This document shows positions 36,601 through 45,736 of a stretch of DNA of 64,000 bases, in pieces; positions within the stretch are counted from its first letter, which is position 1; every line of letters starts with the position of its first letter. The translations under genes and the position numbers were made by a program. The notes under the pieces are model-generated. The model was not told the DNA's origin. It ran no database searches and saw only the letters and a list, made by a program, of their open reading frames with translations. Origin of the DNA: Chryseobacterium sp. JJR-5R (GTDB lineage: Bacteria > Bacteroidota > Bacteroidia > Flavobacteriales > Weeksellaceae); contig NZ_CP139137.1 in assembly GCF_034047335.1 (NCBI RefSeq), positions 3,782,001 through 3,846,000 of the forward strand. Reading direction: 5' to 3'.

Positions 36601-36798
36601 TCGTTCGTCATCTATGACCGGTACGGCAACAAGATCTTTACCGGAGACAAGTTCAACAACTACAAATGGGACGGTAAACATTACGACAAGAAATTAGTCA
36701 CCGGAACCTACTGGTATCACATCAACTGGAATGAACCGAATAAAGACAAAACACCTATTAAATACACCGGATGGATCCTGGTGAAAAATATAAATTAA
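33634..36798 (+). CDS. T9SS type B surface protein with IgGFc-binding-like domain (array member 2)
   Basis: The 1054-residue paralogue has a signal peptide ending near TLSAQ and then RDTEHWFAP, which is nearly the same in member 3. The head repeats the array motifs (HGEILTSKGKAGIGK, ATENNTTVTVSGY, DKPVSVTNGNFNG, VDRLGNEFVLVKGNGD, NYVPPLNCFLPRKIDEI, AVTAGIAGGSGAVGYGGYF). Beyond about 480 there are Ig/cadherin-like repeats (GTATVNASTGQITYIPNPG) and DUF-like beta domains. The C-terminal type B sorting domain is NAITPNGDNKNDFIDYSEL...YDRYGNKIF...WDGKHYDKKLVTGTYWY...GWILVKN. It starts 78 bases after member 1. Confidence 0.87.
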   Translation: MKRFLLGLVLVFLTINTLSAQRDTEHWFAPVAASSSVMSAFNQGLYFSTDSVDPFDVNIYTNDTSGNSVVIGTVTIKKGDPKVFNFSTPTPPVPGVTMGTIMVTTAAADKFTKVNKGIYTHASKPYFVNYRFGVSSHGEILTSKGKAGIGKLFRAVVAPVTYLSAGSLLNFTTGIMATENNTTVTVSGYNPTVQFSNGVTGAASPTLTINLNKGQSYIIEGAGTVAGNPTGFIGAKIEADKPVSVTNGNFNGQFAVLAPNNSFDGSDIIMDQSVPVDRLGNEFVLVKGNGDISEGMEDALIVATEDNTEVYVNNETTPVFTLNAGQGKRVCSPDNLVFTNKYIDQGSGHYNMRVKTSKNVYVYQLLAGISNSNATVGFNYVPPLNCFLPRKIDEIAMVNILPPTTNTVKLNILTEAGAAVTVNGLPLPANQGPYPVSGTTAWVSYSVPNASGNITVQSTKAVTAGIAGGSGAVGYGGYFAGFSSIPVIAKKSGECVPGIVLEVDDSYEGYQWSLNNVIIPGATQNTYTPTQAGNYTVKVSMGTCPPITTPVYKVFACLRNTTAALNACATKVIAPAFSFTTSQIPVASTVAILTYPTHGTATVNASTGQITYIPNPGYVGPDTIVYQFCGNAPEFIDCEHVTLNLTVVPFILTDRTIKACQYNGKGFFDLTTANVTDYTPVVKKFYPTLADLNASSNEITNPTNYFSSEGSVYVKVTTSEGCVGNAKITLAFLPAPIVNEATMSECFLETDETRAVFNLTTANVSSETPITKKYYPTFTDASNNTNEILNADTYISGNTTVYVRVFNSNQCYAIAKLNLKVIPPKRSAILTDKMICIDGRTNLDAGPGYTSYEWNTGATTQILEGATVGEYWVILEDNGCFVKQMVSVKKAPDPVISEIEISNNTVTVQVTGGKAPYQYAVDAPTNWQDSNVFTGLTRGQHTFYVKDSYNCTPVSVEVTVPNLINAITPNGDNKNDFIDYSELAYKENLSFVIYDRYGNKIFTGDKFNNYKWDGKHYDKKLVTGTYWYHINWNEPNKDKTPIKYTGWILVKNIN

Positions 36799-36845
36799 GT
36801 ATCCATATCAATTCAAACCGAACGATAACTGCTTAAGCAGCCTAT

Positions 36846-36879
36846 AAAAAACACTAAAGTTTTCTTTAGTGTTTTTTTT
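36846..36879 (+). terminator. Terminator of array member 2
   Basis: AACACTAAAG (36850-36859) pairs with CTTTAGTGTT (36864-36873) and is followed by a T-run. Confidence 0.85.
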
Positions 36880-37364
36880 ATTAAGCTTCAGATCCGGTAT
36901 AATAAAATATTAAAACACCATCTGGACCTCTGCATTTCAAATTAAGTTCTGCTCCATAAACAAGTACTCAATACACTTAAACAGAAGAAGCAGGAACTCC
37001 CTTTATTATTCCTGCAAGCATTCCTGATTTTGCCCTAATTATTCAAATTCTTTCCGGTAAGAGTCAGTATCTCTTACTCAGCAGGCTGTCGGAGATGTAC
37101 GCACTGGATAGTTCCGATTGCCTACTGACTGGAGTTCATGAAGTCAGGACAGGCTTATGTTAATATTCGGGCTGGAATATACAAAGGGTTCTTTAACCAT
37201 AACATCCGTTTTAACGGTAAGACGTGTTCAGCATATCTTAATACAACATTTCCGATCCGTTATTATAAAATACAGAATGACATCATTTATCATAAATTAT
37301 TAGAAATACGGCTTTAAAACTGTGTTTTTTTTATGTTTTTTACAAAATTTAGGAAATAATACTT
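36880..37364. other. Gene-free stretch within the surface-protein array
   Basis: About 480 bases without a convincing reading frame, domain match or RNA fold that I can see. Other gaps in the array are only 80-110 bases. The sequence is less A/T-biased than typical spacers here (for example around 37080-37180) and may be a decayed remnant. It ends at the -7 box of array member 3. Confidence 0.4.
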
Positions 37365-37392
37365 TACTTTTGTCAATACTAACTGATCAACC

Positions 37393-40212
37393 ATGAAAAA
37401 GCAGTTCTATTTTATTATTCTATTCACGCTTACGTTTATTAAACTTTCAGCCCAAAGAGATACAGAACATTGGTTTGCTCCTTTTTCAGCTTCCAATTTA
37501 TCTTCTACGGCAAAGCAGGCACTGTACCTTTCTACGGATTCAGTAACTCCTTTTACCGTTACCATTTACAATAACGGAGCCGTTCTGGGAACATCAACCA
37601 TCAGTAAAGGCAGTCCGCAGGTATACGACATCAATGCTTCTGATATGATCAGCTCTACAGTAGGGGAACTTTTTACAGTCGGCACCAAAGGGCTCTATCT
37701 TAAAGGCACCAAACCTTTCTTTGCAACCTTCAGGTTTGTGGTTCCTGCGCATGGTGAAATCTTAACATCCAAAGGAAAAGCAGGGATCGGAAAGAAATTT
37801 TATGCCGTTGTGGCACCGATTACAAACTCCAGCTCAGGGATGAATTTCACAACCGGAATTCTGGCTACGGAAGACAATACCACCGTTACGGTTTCAGGAT
37901 ATTCCCCTGCTGTGGTGTTTAGCAACGGCGTTAACGGTACGGCTTCTCCTACTTTAACCATGACTCTCAACAAGGGGAAATCCTACATCATTGAGGGAAG
38001 AGGGAACCAATCCGGCAACCAGTCCGGTTTTATCGGGGCTAAAATAATTTCAGACAAGCCGGTCTCCGTAACCAACGGGAACTTCCTGGGTGAATACAAC
38101 ATCGGTACCGGATTAACGGGCGGGGATATCATAATGGACCAGTCTGTTCCTACAGATAGGTTAGGAAAAGAATTCGTTATTGTAAAAGGATTCGGTAATA
38201 TCGCCGCTAAAACAGAAGATGTATTGGTGGTTGCAACGGAAGACAATACCGGAATATTTGTTAACGATAACCCTGTTGCTGTTGCTACTATTAATGAAGG
38301 GCAGCATTACCGGGTAAATGAGCCCAATAATACCAACTACATAGACCAGGGAAGCGGCCATTACAATATGTACGTAAGAACTACGAAAAATGCTTACGTT
38401 TATCAGCTTCTTGCCGGTACTGCCACTTCCAGCGCAACGGTCGGGTTTAATTATATTCCTCCGCTAAACTGCCTGCTGCCCAGAAAAATTGACGAGATCG
38501 GGATGATAGAAATGCTTCCCCAGGCTGCCAATAACATCAAACTTAATATTTTAACGGAAAAAGGAGCATCAGTGACAGTCAATGGTGTGACGCCGACTGC
38601 CGCACAGGGACCTTATAATGTAACGGGAACTATGGATTGGGAGTCTTATTCCCTTACCGGAGTTACCGGAAATGTTACCATTATTTCCAACAAAGCGGTT
38701 ACGGCAGGGATCGCCGGCGGAAGCGGTGTCGTGGGATACGGAGGTTATTTTGCAGGTTTTTCTTCTGTTCCGGCAATCAGCAAAACGGGAGAATGTATTC
38801 CGGGAGCAGTACTGGAAACGGGTGACAGTTTTGAATCTTACCAGTGGTTCCTGGGCAATAGTCCTATTATGGGTGCCAATACCTACACCTACACTCCGAT
38901 GCAGGCAGGAAATTATACCGTAAAAGTAGGCATGGGGGGATGCTTTGCAACAACACCTGTCTTCTTAGTAGAATCCTGCTATGAACAGATTACAAAAAGC
39001 TTGATTATCTGTGATTCCCAGAAAACAATTATTCCGAAATTCACCAATTATGCCAACATTCCGGTTATTTTAGGCACGGTACAGATTGATACGCCGCCTA
39101 CAAAAGGAACAGCAACTGTAGATCCTGCAACGGGAATCATTACCTACACCGCAAATTCCGGATTTTCAGGCAATGACCTCATGGTGTATCATTTCTGTGC
39201 GAATCCTGCTACCGGAGTAGGCTGCGAACAGGTAACGATGACCCTGATTGTGGCTCCAAATCCTGTAGTAAAAAACGTATCCATCAGATCGTGCTATATT
39301 GAAGGACGCCCTACCATGGCCATGTTCAATCTTGAAACATCAGGGTTCACAACGCAACCGGGGCTTACCAAGAAATATTATGCTACCCTCGCAGACCTTT
39401 CCAGCGGAATCAATGAAATCAACCCGATAGACTATATTGCTTCAAACACAAAAGTATACGTAAAAGTAATCAACTCCAACGGATGTTTCAGCATTGCGGA
39501 AATTACGTTAAACGTGATTCCTCCGGTACAGTCTGCTGTCCTGAGTGATAAAATTATCTGTATAGAAAATAAAGCCACGCTGGACGCAGGACCCGGATTT
39601 GACGGCTACCAGTGGAGCACCGGGGCAACAACCCAGACCATCAGTGCAGGAGTAGGCACCTATTGGGTCAGCCTTAAAACCGGAGAATGCTTTACCAGGC
39701 AGAATGTAAAGGTAATCCCTGCAGTACAGCCCGTAATCTCAAATCTTGAAATTAAAAACAACACCATTACCGTGAGTGTGATCGGGGGAACACCTCCTTA
39801 CAAATATTCACTGGACGGCATCAAGTGGCAGGATTCAAACTTTTTCGAAAATCTTCCGAGAGGTGAAAACAGTATCTATGTGAAGGACTTTTATAACTGT
39901 GAGCCTATCGATGTAACCGTAACCGTTCCGAACCTGCTTAATGCCATTACTCCGAACGGGGACAATAAAAACGATTACATTGACTATTCTGAGCTGGCTT
40001 ACAAGAAAAACCTGATATTCAATATTTATGACCGGTATGGGAACAAAGTACATCAGGCCCATCAATTCAATGCTTATAAATGGGATGGAACCATGTACGG
40101 TAAAAAGATCCCGACTGCCACATACTGGTACGAGATCACATGGACAGAACCCAACAAAGCACAGACCCAGGTAAAATATTCAGGATGGATCCTTGTAAAA
40201 AACATGGAATAA
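37393..40212 (+). CDS. T9SS type B surface protein with IgGFc-binding-like domain (array member 3)
   Basis: At 939 residues this is the shortest array member. The signal peptide is MKKQFYFIILFTLTFIKLSAQ and the head has RDTEHWFAPFSAS, HGEILTSKGKAGIGKKFYAVVAP, KPVSVTNGNFLG, TDRLGKEFVIVKG and KIDEIGMIEML. One of the repeat modules between the head and the tail present in member 2 is missing. The type B sorting tail (NAITPNGDNKNDYIDYSELAYKK...YDRYGNKVH...TYWYEITW...GWILVKN) is nearly that of member 2, so 2 and 3 are the closest pair. Its own -7 box lies 21 bases upstream. Confidence 0.87.
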   Translation: MKKQFYFIILFTLTFIKLSAQRDTEHWFAPFSASNLSSTAKQALYLSTDSVTPFTVTIYNNGAVLGTSTISKGSPQVYDINASDMISSTVGELFTVGTKGLYLKGTKPFFATFRFVVPAHGEILTSKGKAGIGKKFYAVVAPITNSSSGMNFTTGILATEDNTTVTVSGYSPAVVFSNGVNGTASPTLTMTLNKGKSYIIEGRGNQSGNQSGFIGAKIISDKPVSVTNGNFLGEYNIGTGLTGGDIIMDQSVPTDRLGKEFVIVKGFGNIAAKTEDVLVVATEDNTGIFVNDNPVAVATINEGQHYRVNEPNNTNYIDQGSGHYNMYVRTTKNAYVYQLLAGTATSSATVGFNYIPPLNCLLPRKIDEIGMIEMLPQAANNIKLNILTEKGASVTVNGVTPTAAQGPYNVTGTMDWESYSLTGVTGNVTIISNKAVTAGIAGGSGVVGYGGYFAGFSSVPAISKTGECIPGAVLETGDSFESYQWFLGNSPIMGANTYTYTPMQAGNYTVKVGMGGCFATTPVFLVESCYEQITKSLIICDSQKTIIPKFTNYANIPVILGTVQIDTPPTKGTATVDPATGIITYTANSGFSGNDLMVYHFCANPATGVGCEQVTMTLIVAPNPVVKNVSIRSCYIEGRPTMAMFNLETSGFTTQPGLTKKYYATLADLSSGINEINPIDYIASNTKVYVKVINSNGCFSIAEITLNVIPPVQSAVLSDKIICIENKATLDAGPGFDGYQWSTGATTQTISAGVGTYWVSLKTGECFTRQNVKVIPAVQPVISNLEIKNNTITVSVIGGTPPYKYSLDGIKWQDSNFFENLPRGENSIYVKDFYNCEPIDVTVTVPNLLNAITPNGDNKNDYIDYSELAYKKNLIFNIYDRYGNKVHQAHQFNAYKWDGTMYGKKIPTATYWYEITWTEPNKAQTQVKYSGWILVKNME

Positions 40213-40232
40213 TATCTCACAATAATGTACTG

Positions 40233-40262
40233 AAAACCATGATTTTAAAATCATGGTTTTTT
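40233..40262. terminator. Terminator of array member 3
   Basis: AAAACCATGATTTT followed by its exact reverse complement is a perfect palindrome ending in a T-run. Confidence 0.85.
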
Positions 40263-40323
40263 ATTTATTTTTTAAGCCGCTAAAACTTTTTATTATTAAA
40301 TTTGTAATAAATACGACCTCTGA

Positions 40324-43300
40324 ATGAAAAAAGTTCTATCTTTTTTGTTTATATTTTATTTTTTCATTTCTGCATTTGCACAATTGGACAGGGAGCATTG
40401 GTTTGCGCCTATGGTAGACCGCACGGGAAACCCGAATCCCAATCAGAAGCTTTATCTCTCCACCAATCGAACTACTCCTTTTCCTGTAAGCATTTATAAC
40501 AATAACATCCTGATTGCTACGGCAATAATCAGCAAGGGCAATCCGCAGAAAGTCGATATCCTACGCGATTATATCATCACCACCCAGCAGACTGACCTTT
40601 TCACACCGATTACGAAAGGCCTCTACGTAAAAGCCGAATTCCCTTTTTATGCCAACCTCAGATTTTCCGTGTATAACCACGCAGAAATCATAACCTCAAA
40701 AGGGATCCCTTCCACCGGGAAGCTTTTCTATGCTGCCAATGCCCCGATTACGGTGAGCAATTCAATCCTGAATTTTATGGCGAGCGTACTGGCAACGGAA
40801 GACAATACTACGGTTACCGTATCAGGGTATAAGCCTGCCGTGCAGTTTTCAAACGGTACCACAGGTACTACGACACCTTCAATGACTTTTACTCTAAATA
40901 AAGGACAGTCTTATATCATTGACGGCAGCGGGAGCAATACCGGAAATTCCGACGGTTTTATCGGGGCCAAGATCGTCTCCGATAAACCTGTGAATGTCAC
41001 GAACGGAAATTTTAACGGCCAGTATGCCGGAAACTATCCCAGCAGTTCGGATATTTTAATGGACCAGGCCGTACCCGTAGAAAGATTGGGAAATGAATTC
41101 GCCCTGGTAAAAGGGAACGGAAGCATTACTTCAAATATGGAAGGCGCGCTTGTCGTGGCCACTGAAAACAACACGGAAGTCCGGGTTAATGATGAGGTTG
41201 TTCCTATTGCTACTTTAAATACCGGACAGTATTTTATGATCCCGGGCAATAAATACCAGCTTCAGGGGAACAGCCATTATAATTTATACATCCGGACCTC
41301 CAAAAATGCTTACATTTATCAGGTATTGGCGGGAGATTCCAACGCAACAGGAAATGAAGTGGCCACAGGCGGCTTTAATTTTATTCCTTCGCTGAACTGC
41401 TATCTGCCCAAACAGATCAACGAGCTGGGCTTGATCAATGAGAATTTTGTCTACTCCGGAGGGAATCCGTCTGGCATATTAAATATCCCGACAAAGCTTA
41501 ACCTGATCACGGAAAGAGGAGCAGTAGTTACGGTCAACGGTGCTGTACCACCGGCAGCCACCGGCCCTTTTAACATGACCGGAACCAATAACTGGGTAAC
41601 CTACGGAATCCCAAACACAACAGGAACCATTACGGTGGTTTCTTCCAAAGCGATTACCGGAGGAATTACGGCAGGAAGCGATGCGGTGGGCTACGGCGGT
41701 TTTTTTGCAGGTTTTCCTACCCAGCCTGTGATCCTGAAATCCGGAGGCGACTGTATTCCGGGGATTATTCTTACCGTAGACCCGGTTATTTATGAGACCT
41801 ATCAGTGGTACATCAACGGAACGCTTATTCCGGGTGCCACAGGACCATCCATCACGCCTGCCCAGTCAGGATACTACACCTGTTCAGTAACGATGGGAAG
41901 CTGTGCGCCTCTGGTAACCGAACAATTCAAAGTATTGAACTGTACCAGACTGACAGCAGCAGCATATGATGTCTGTACCACAAAGACCATTGTGCCTGCA
42001 TTTACAGCATCTGCGCAGACACCGGTTCCTTCAACAGTAGCCATCCTTACGCCGCCCACTTCAGGAACAGCAACTATAAATGCTGCAACAGGCATTATCA
42101 CTTATAACGTAACCAGTCCGGGAACAGTAGGAACCGATACCTTTACCTATACATTCTGCGCGAATAATCCTGATTTCCCTGATTGTGAAACCGTAACGGT
42201 AACCATCAGCATTCAAACTTTAACCGTTAACAATGCCACACTGAATGCATGCGATACAGGATCCGGACAGGGAATATTCAATCTGACAACGGCCAACGTC
42301 ACCGGCAGTTCACCGGTAACCGTTACCTATTATCCTACATTGCTGAATGCCCAGAATGAAACCCCCGGAACATTAATAGCTACCCCTACAGTTTATCCTG
42401 CAACTAACGGGACTATTGTCTATGCCGTGGTGAAAAACAATATAGGATGTAAAAGCATTGCACAAATCACGCTTAACGTATATCCTTTTGCAAACGTAAT
42501 CAATAATTATACGGGGGCTTTCTGTGATGATAATTTAGATGGTGTGGTCAATATAACCTTATCCGCCATTACTCCGCTTGTTGTGGGTAACCCGTCTTAT
42601 TTCACTGGCGTGAGGTATTATGCAAATATAACGGATGCCAATGCCGGAAATGCGAATACCCTTCCGAACAGCTGGTCTTATACGGCAACAACCACCATTT
42701 ATATCCGGGTAGATTCTCCGGACGGATGCCCACCTGTCATCAAACCTCTTATATTTACCATCGGGGCTAAAATCCCATTGATCAAGACCAGCCATACTGT
42801 TACCCTGTGTGATGACAATTTAGACGGGATTAAATCCATAGACTTAACTTCCTACATCAGCCAGTACACCGCTGACCCTCTGGTTACCGCAACTTTTCAT
42901 CCTACCCTGGCAGATGCACAGAACAATACCGCCCAGCTGTCAAGCCCGGTAAACTTAACGGGAACCCAGACCATTTACATCCGGTTTGAGAAACCGGGGG
43001 TCTGCCCCAATATCGCTTCCATCAGCATTACAGTAACCATCCCTAAGCACTCCACTGTTTTAACAGATAAAATCATCTGTCCGAAAACACTGACGACATT
43101 GGATGCAGGGCAGGGATTCGACAGTTATCTTTGGAATACGGGAGCAACCACTCCTTCCATTACAAATGTTACGGCAGGGACTTATTGGGTAGATCTTACT
43201 TCGGGAGGATGTACGTACAGGCAGACCGTTACCGTAACTGAATCTGTGCTTCCGGTGATCAGCCTGATTGAAATCAGCGAGAATACGGTGACCATAGGAG

Positions 43301-43728
43301 TCAGCGGAGGAACGCCCCCTTATGAATATTCTTTGGACGGAAACATCTGGCAGGCTTCAAATGTATTTATGAATGTACCGAGAGGAAACCATATCATTCA
43401 TGTCCGCGATGCCAACCGGTGCGATGAGGTGACCAGGACTTTTGTTATTATCAATCTTATCAATACCATTACTCCGAATATGGACGGGTATAATGATGCC
43501 ATAGATTATTCGGCATTAATGGATAACGACCGTATCGAGTTCCGGATTTTCGACAGATACGGTTCGGAAATTTTCAGGGGCAGCAAGGCCAACCGGTTTA
43601 TCTGGGACGGAAAAATTACCGGAAGGTCGGTAAATACAGCTACGTATTGGTATTTTATCAGCTGGACGGAATTCGGGGGAAGTACAACGGTAAAATATTC
43701 AAGCTGGCTTCTGGTAAAGAACTATTAA
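40324..43728 (+). CDS. T9SS type B surface protein with IgGFc-binding-like domain (array member 4)
   Basis: The 1134-residue protein resembles member 1 most: the mature start QLDREHWFAPMVDRTGN, HAEIITSKGIPSTGKLFYA, KPVNVTNGNFNG, VERLGNEFALVKGNGSI and SDAVGYGGFFAGF. Repeats with FCDDNLDGVVN and LCDDNLDGIKS correspond to the LCDDNFDGTMN and ICDNDLNGSEN modules of member 1. The C-terminal sorting domain is NTITPNMDGYNDAIDYS...FDRYGSEIF...WDGKITGR...TYWYFISW. Like the others it should be exported by the T9SS and attached to the surface. The gene carries a -7 box TAAATTTG 19 bases upstream. Confidence 0.87.
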   Translation: MKKVLSFLFIFYFFISAFAQLDREHWFAPMVDRTGNPNPNQKLYLSTNRTTPFPVSIYNNNILIATAIISKGNPQKVDILRDYIITTQQTDLFTPITKGLYVKAEFPFYANLRFSVYNHAEIITSKGIPSTGKLFYAANAPITVSNSILNFMASVLATEDNTTVTVSGYKPAVQFSNGTTGTTTPSMTFTLNKGQSYIIDGSGSNTGNSDGFIGAKIVSDKPVNVTNGNFNGQYAGNYPSSSDILMDQAVPVERLGNEFALVKGNGSITSNMEGALVVATENNTEVRVNDEVVPIATLNTGQYFMIPGNKYQLQGNSHYNLYIRTSKNAYIYQVLAGDSNATGNEVATGGFNFIPSLNCYLPKQINELGLINENFVYSGGNPSGILNIPTKLNLITERGAVVTVNGAVPPAATGPFNMTGTNNWVTYGIPNTTGTITVVSSKAITGGITAGSDAVGYGGFFAGFPTQPVILKSGGDCIPGIILTVDPVIYETYQWYINGTLIPGATGPSITPAQSGYYTCSVTMGSCAPLVTEQFKVLNCTRLTAAAYDVCTTKTIVPAFTASAQTPVPSTVAILTPPTSGTATINAATGIITYNVTSPGTVGTDTFTYTFCANNPDFPDCETVTVTISIQTLTVNNATLNACDTGSGQGIFNLTTANVTGSSPVTVTYYPTLLNAQNETPGTLIATPTVYPATNGTIVYAVVKNNIGCKSIAQITLNVYPFANVINNYTGAFCDDNLDGVVNITLSAITPLVVGNPSYFTGVRYYANITDANAGNANTLPNSWSYTATTTIYIRVDSPDGCPPVIKPLIFTIGAKIPLIKTSHTVTLCDDNLDGIKSIDLTSYISQYTADPLVTATFHPTLADAQNNTAQLSSPVNLTGTQTIYIRFEKPGVCPNIASISITVTIPKHSTVLTDKIICPKTLTTLDAGQGFDSYLWNTGATTPSITNVTAGTYWVDLTSGGCTYRQTVTVTESVLPVISLIEISENTVTIGVSGGTPPYEYSLDGNIWQASNVFMNVPRGNHIIHVRDANRCDEVTRTFVIINLINTITPNMDGYNDAIDYSALMDNDRIEFRIFDRYGSEIFRGSKANRFIWDGKITGRSVNTATYWYFISWTEFGGSTTVKYSSWLLVKNY

Positions 43729-43884
43729 ACCGATTATAATTTTGAAAAAGACTTATTATATTTAAACCATTCTTATAACATTCATTAACAGTTTTAAACT
43801 AAAGTTTAATATAACTTTAACCACGGGAACTGTCTTCACAAGATATAAATTGATGCAATTGTGCGTAATTTTGTATTCACTTAT

Positions 43885-44673
43885 ATGAAGAAGCTATTTA
43901 CCCTATTGCTGTTGGTTTTTCTGGCAAAAATTAACGCCCAGCTCTACTCCGGAGAAGTTTTTCTGAAAGACAATTCCGTTTTATATCTCAACCAGGTATA
44001 CGTTACCAACCTCACCACGCAGAAGACTGTTCTGAGTGATTACAACGGTGATTTCAACCTTCCTGCCAATGCCGGCGATATTGTACGTTTCACTTCTATT
44101 GTTACGGAAAGAAAAGATATTAAGCTTACGCCTCAGATGGTCGACCAGAAAAATCTGGTCGAGTTGAAAATTGCGTATCATGATATTCAGGAAATTGTCA
44201 TCAACAGATTTAAGCCTACGGGAAACCTGAGGTATGATGTAAATGCCCTGAAGAAAGAAGATAAGGGACTTGCCATAAAAAAAGTGATCGGCTTGCCTGA
44301 ACCTAAGGGTGACGGCACTCCTCCGCAGCTTCCGGTGGCGGGATTAAGGGACGGCGGCCTTACCTTCAGCCTGGAAAGCATATACGATATCCTTTCCGGA
44401 GAAAGGAAAAAGAAACAGCGTTACCTGGCATATGAACGGATGAACAATTCTGTAGCACAGATCAGAAATTATCTCGGTAAAGAGTATTTCACAAGATTAA
44501 AAATTCCGGAAAATCTTATTGATAACTTTATTCAGTTTGTCTATACTTCAGAAAATGTTGATCCGTATGTGGCAGCCGGCAATTTTGAGGCGGTAAAAAT
44601 CCCAATAGAGAAGTACCTGCCGATTTATCAGAAACGGTTAAGAAACTCCCATCTTCAGGAAATCCTGAAATAA
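43885..44673 (+). CDS. Exported protein with carboxypeptidase-like regulatory domain
   Basis: The start at 43885 gives 262 residues with signal peptide MKKLFTLLLLVFLAKINAQ. Residues about 22-100 (YSGEVFLKDNSVLYLNQVYVTNLTTQKTVLSDYNGDFNLPANAGDIVRFTS) look like the beta-sandwich carboxypeptidase-regulatory-like domain common in Bacteroidetes envelope proteins. The C-terminal 150 residues are helical and unrecognised. A -7 box TAATTTTG at 43866-43873 supports this start. A short leader or periplasmic role is likely; function is unknown. Confidence 0.72.
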   Translation: MKKLFTLLLLVFLAKINAQLYSGEVFLKDNSVLYLNQVYVTNLTTQKTVLSDYNGDFNLPANAGDIVRFTSIVTERKDIKLTPQMVDQKNLVELKIAYHDIQEIVINRFKPTGNLRYDVNALKKEDKGLAIKKVIGLPEPKGDGTPPQLPVAGLRDGGLTFSLESIYDILSGERKKKQRYLAYERMNNSVAQIRNYLGKEYFTRLKIPENLIDNFIQFVYTSENVDPYVAAGNFEAVKIPIEKYLPIYQKRLRNSHLQEILK

Positions 44674-44695
44674 ATCCCTGCTTTTATCAGGCCGG

Positions 44696-44733
44696 AAAAT
44701 GTATATGGCAAAAATTGCGGTATACATTTTTTG
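44696..44733 (+). terminator. Terminator
   Basis: AAAATGTATA (44696 onward) pairs with TATACATTTT and is followed by further T bases. Confidence 0.75.
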
Positions 44734-44874
44734 TTTTTATCTAAATTATAGTAATTTTATCGATAAATCTGGGAATGGAGAAAAATCACACTGCTTTCAC
44801 AGAATGCATTTATACTGATAACCTGAATTCAATGAGGCTGAGAAGATGTTTTTATTATAAATTAATTTTAGTAA

Positions 44875-45657
44875 ATGAAAAAGCTGCTTTTATTTTTTAG
44901 TGCCTTTCTTTTTATGAATCTTTCAGCCCAGTCAACAGGAAAAGATTACCATAATATTTTAAAAAGCAAAAATATTTACGAGATCAATGCTTTCTTAAGA
45001 GATGCCCATCCGGATGATCCCCGCAGGTCTGTCCTGAAACCCCGCGTGATGGAGATGATGAAGGAATATATTAAAGATGCCAAGCCTGGAGATACCAAAG
45101 TACGGCAGATGCAGGATTGGCTGGCCATGCTGAAAAGGCGTTCTTCCACCAAGATATCCTTTGATGAGATGAATGCGATCATTAAACAGAAGCAGATTGC
45201 AAAATATCAGAAAGAACTGCAGGCCGGGCAGTCTGCCGTGGTCTATACCCCGAGTAATCCTCAGAACGTTTATATTGCGCCTGTAGCAGCTGCAAAACCT
45301 GCCGCGGCCATCCCGGATACGGAAGCTTCAGAATTCAACATGCTGATGGCCGAAAACCCGGTAGAGCATAAAAACAAAACGGTAAAAATCCTGAATTCCC
45401 TTTTCGATAATGATCCCAATGCCAAAGAATGCATCATCATGATCGAAAATAAATCCGACTGTAATATTATCGTCCGGATCGAAGGCATCGGAACTACAAA
45501 ATACAGGCTTCCGGTCCCTTCACATGGTGATAATTCAATTGTGGTACAGAAAGGCGACTATCTGTTCACCAGTATTGTCTGCGGTGTGCAGTATGCCTCA
45601 CAAAAGACCATCCAGAAACCTCTGATGGTTGCCTTAGGCAGTTCTTCAAAAAAATAA
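44875..45657 (+). CDS. Exported protein with DUF6759-like C-terminal domain (paralogue 2)
   Basis: The 260-residue protein has a signal peptide (MKKLLLFFSAFLFMNLSAQ), a helical middle with a coiled-coil-like stretch (about 95-125), an Ala/Pro-rich linker and a C-terminal domain with FDNDPNAKECIIMIENKSDCNIIVRIEG, YRLPVPSHGDN and VQKGDYLFTSIVCGVQYAS. That domain matches the ends of the proteins at 28318-29031 and 46623-47102. It is probably periplasmic, with unknown function. It has no obvious operon partner. Confidence 0.7.
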   Translation: MKKLLLFFSAFLFMNLSAQSTGKDYHNILKSKNIYEINAFLRDAHPDDPRRSVLKPRVMEMMKEYIKDAKPGDTKVRQMQDWLAMLKRRSSTKISFDEMNAIIKQKQIAKYQKELQAGQSAVVYTPSNPQNVYIAPVAAAKPAAAIPDTEASEFNMLMAENPVEHKNKTVKILNSLFDNDPNAKECIIMIENKSDCNIIVRIEGIGTTKYRLPVPSHGDNSIVVQKGDYLFTSIVCGVQYASQKTIQKPLMVALGSSSKK

Positions 45658-45736
45658 GCATCAGTTTTCTATTTTTAATATTAACCATAAGGCATTTGTG
45701 TAATTTTCGTTATTTTTGCGGGATTTTAAATTTCTC

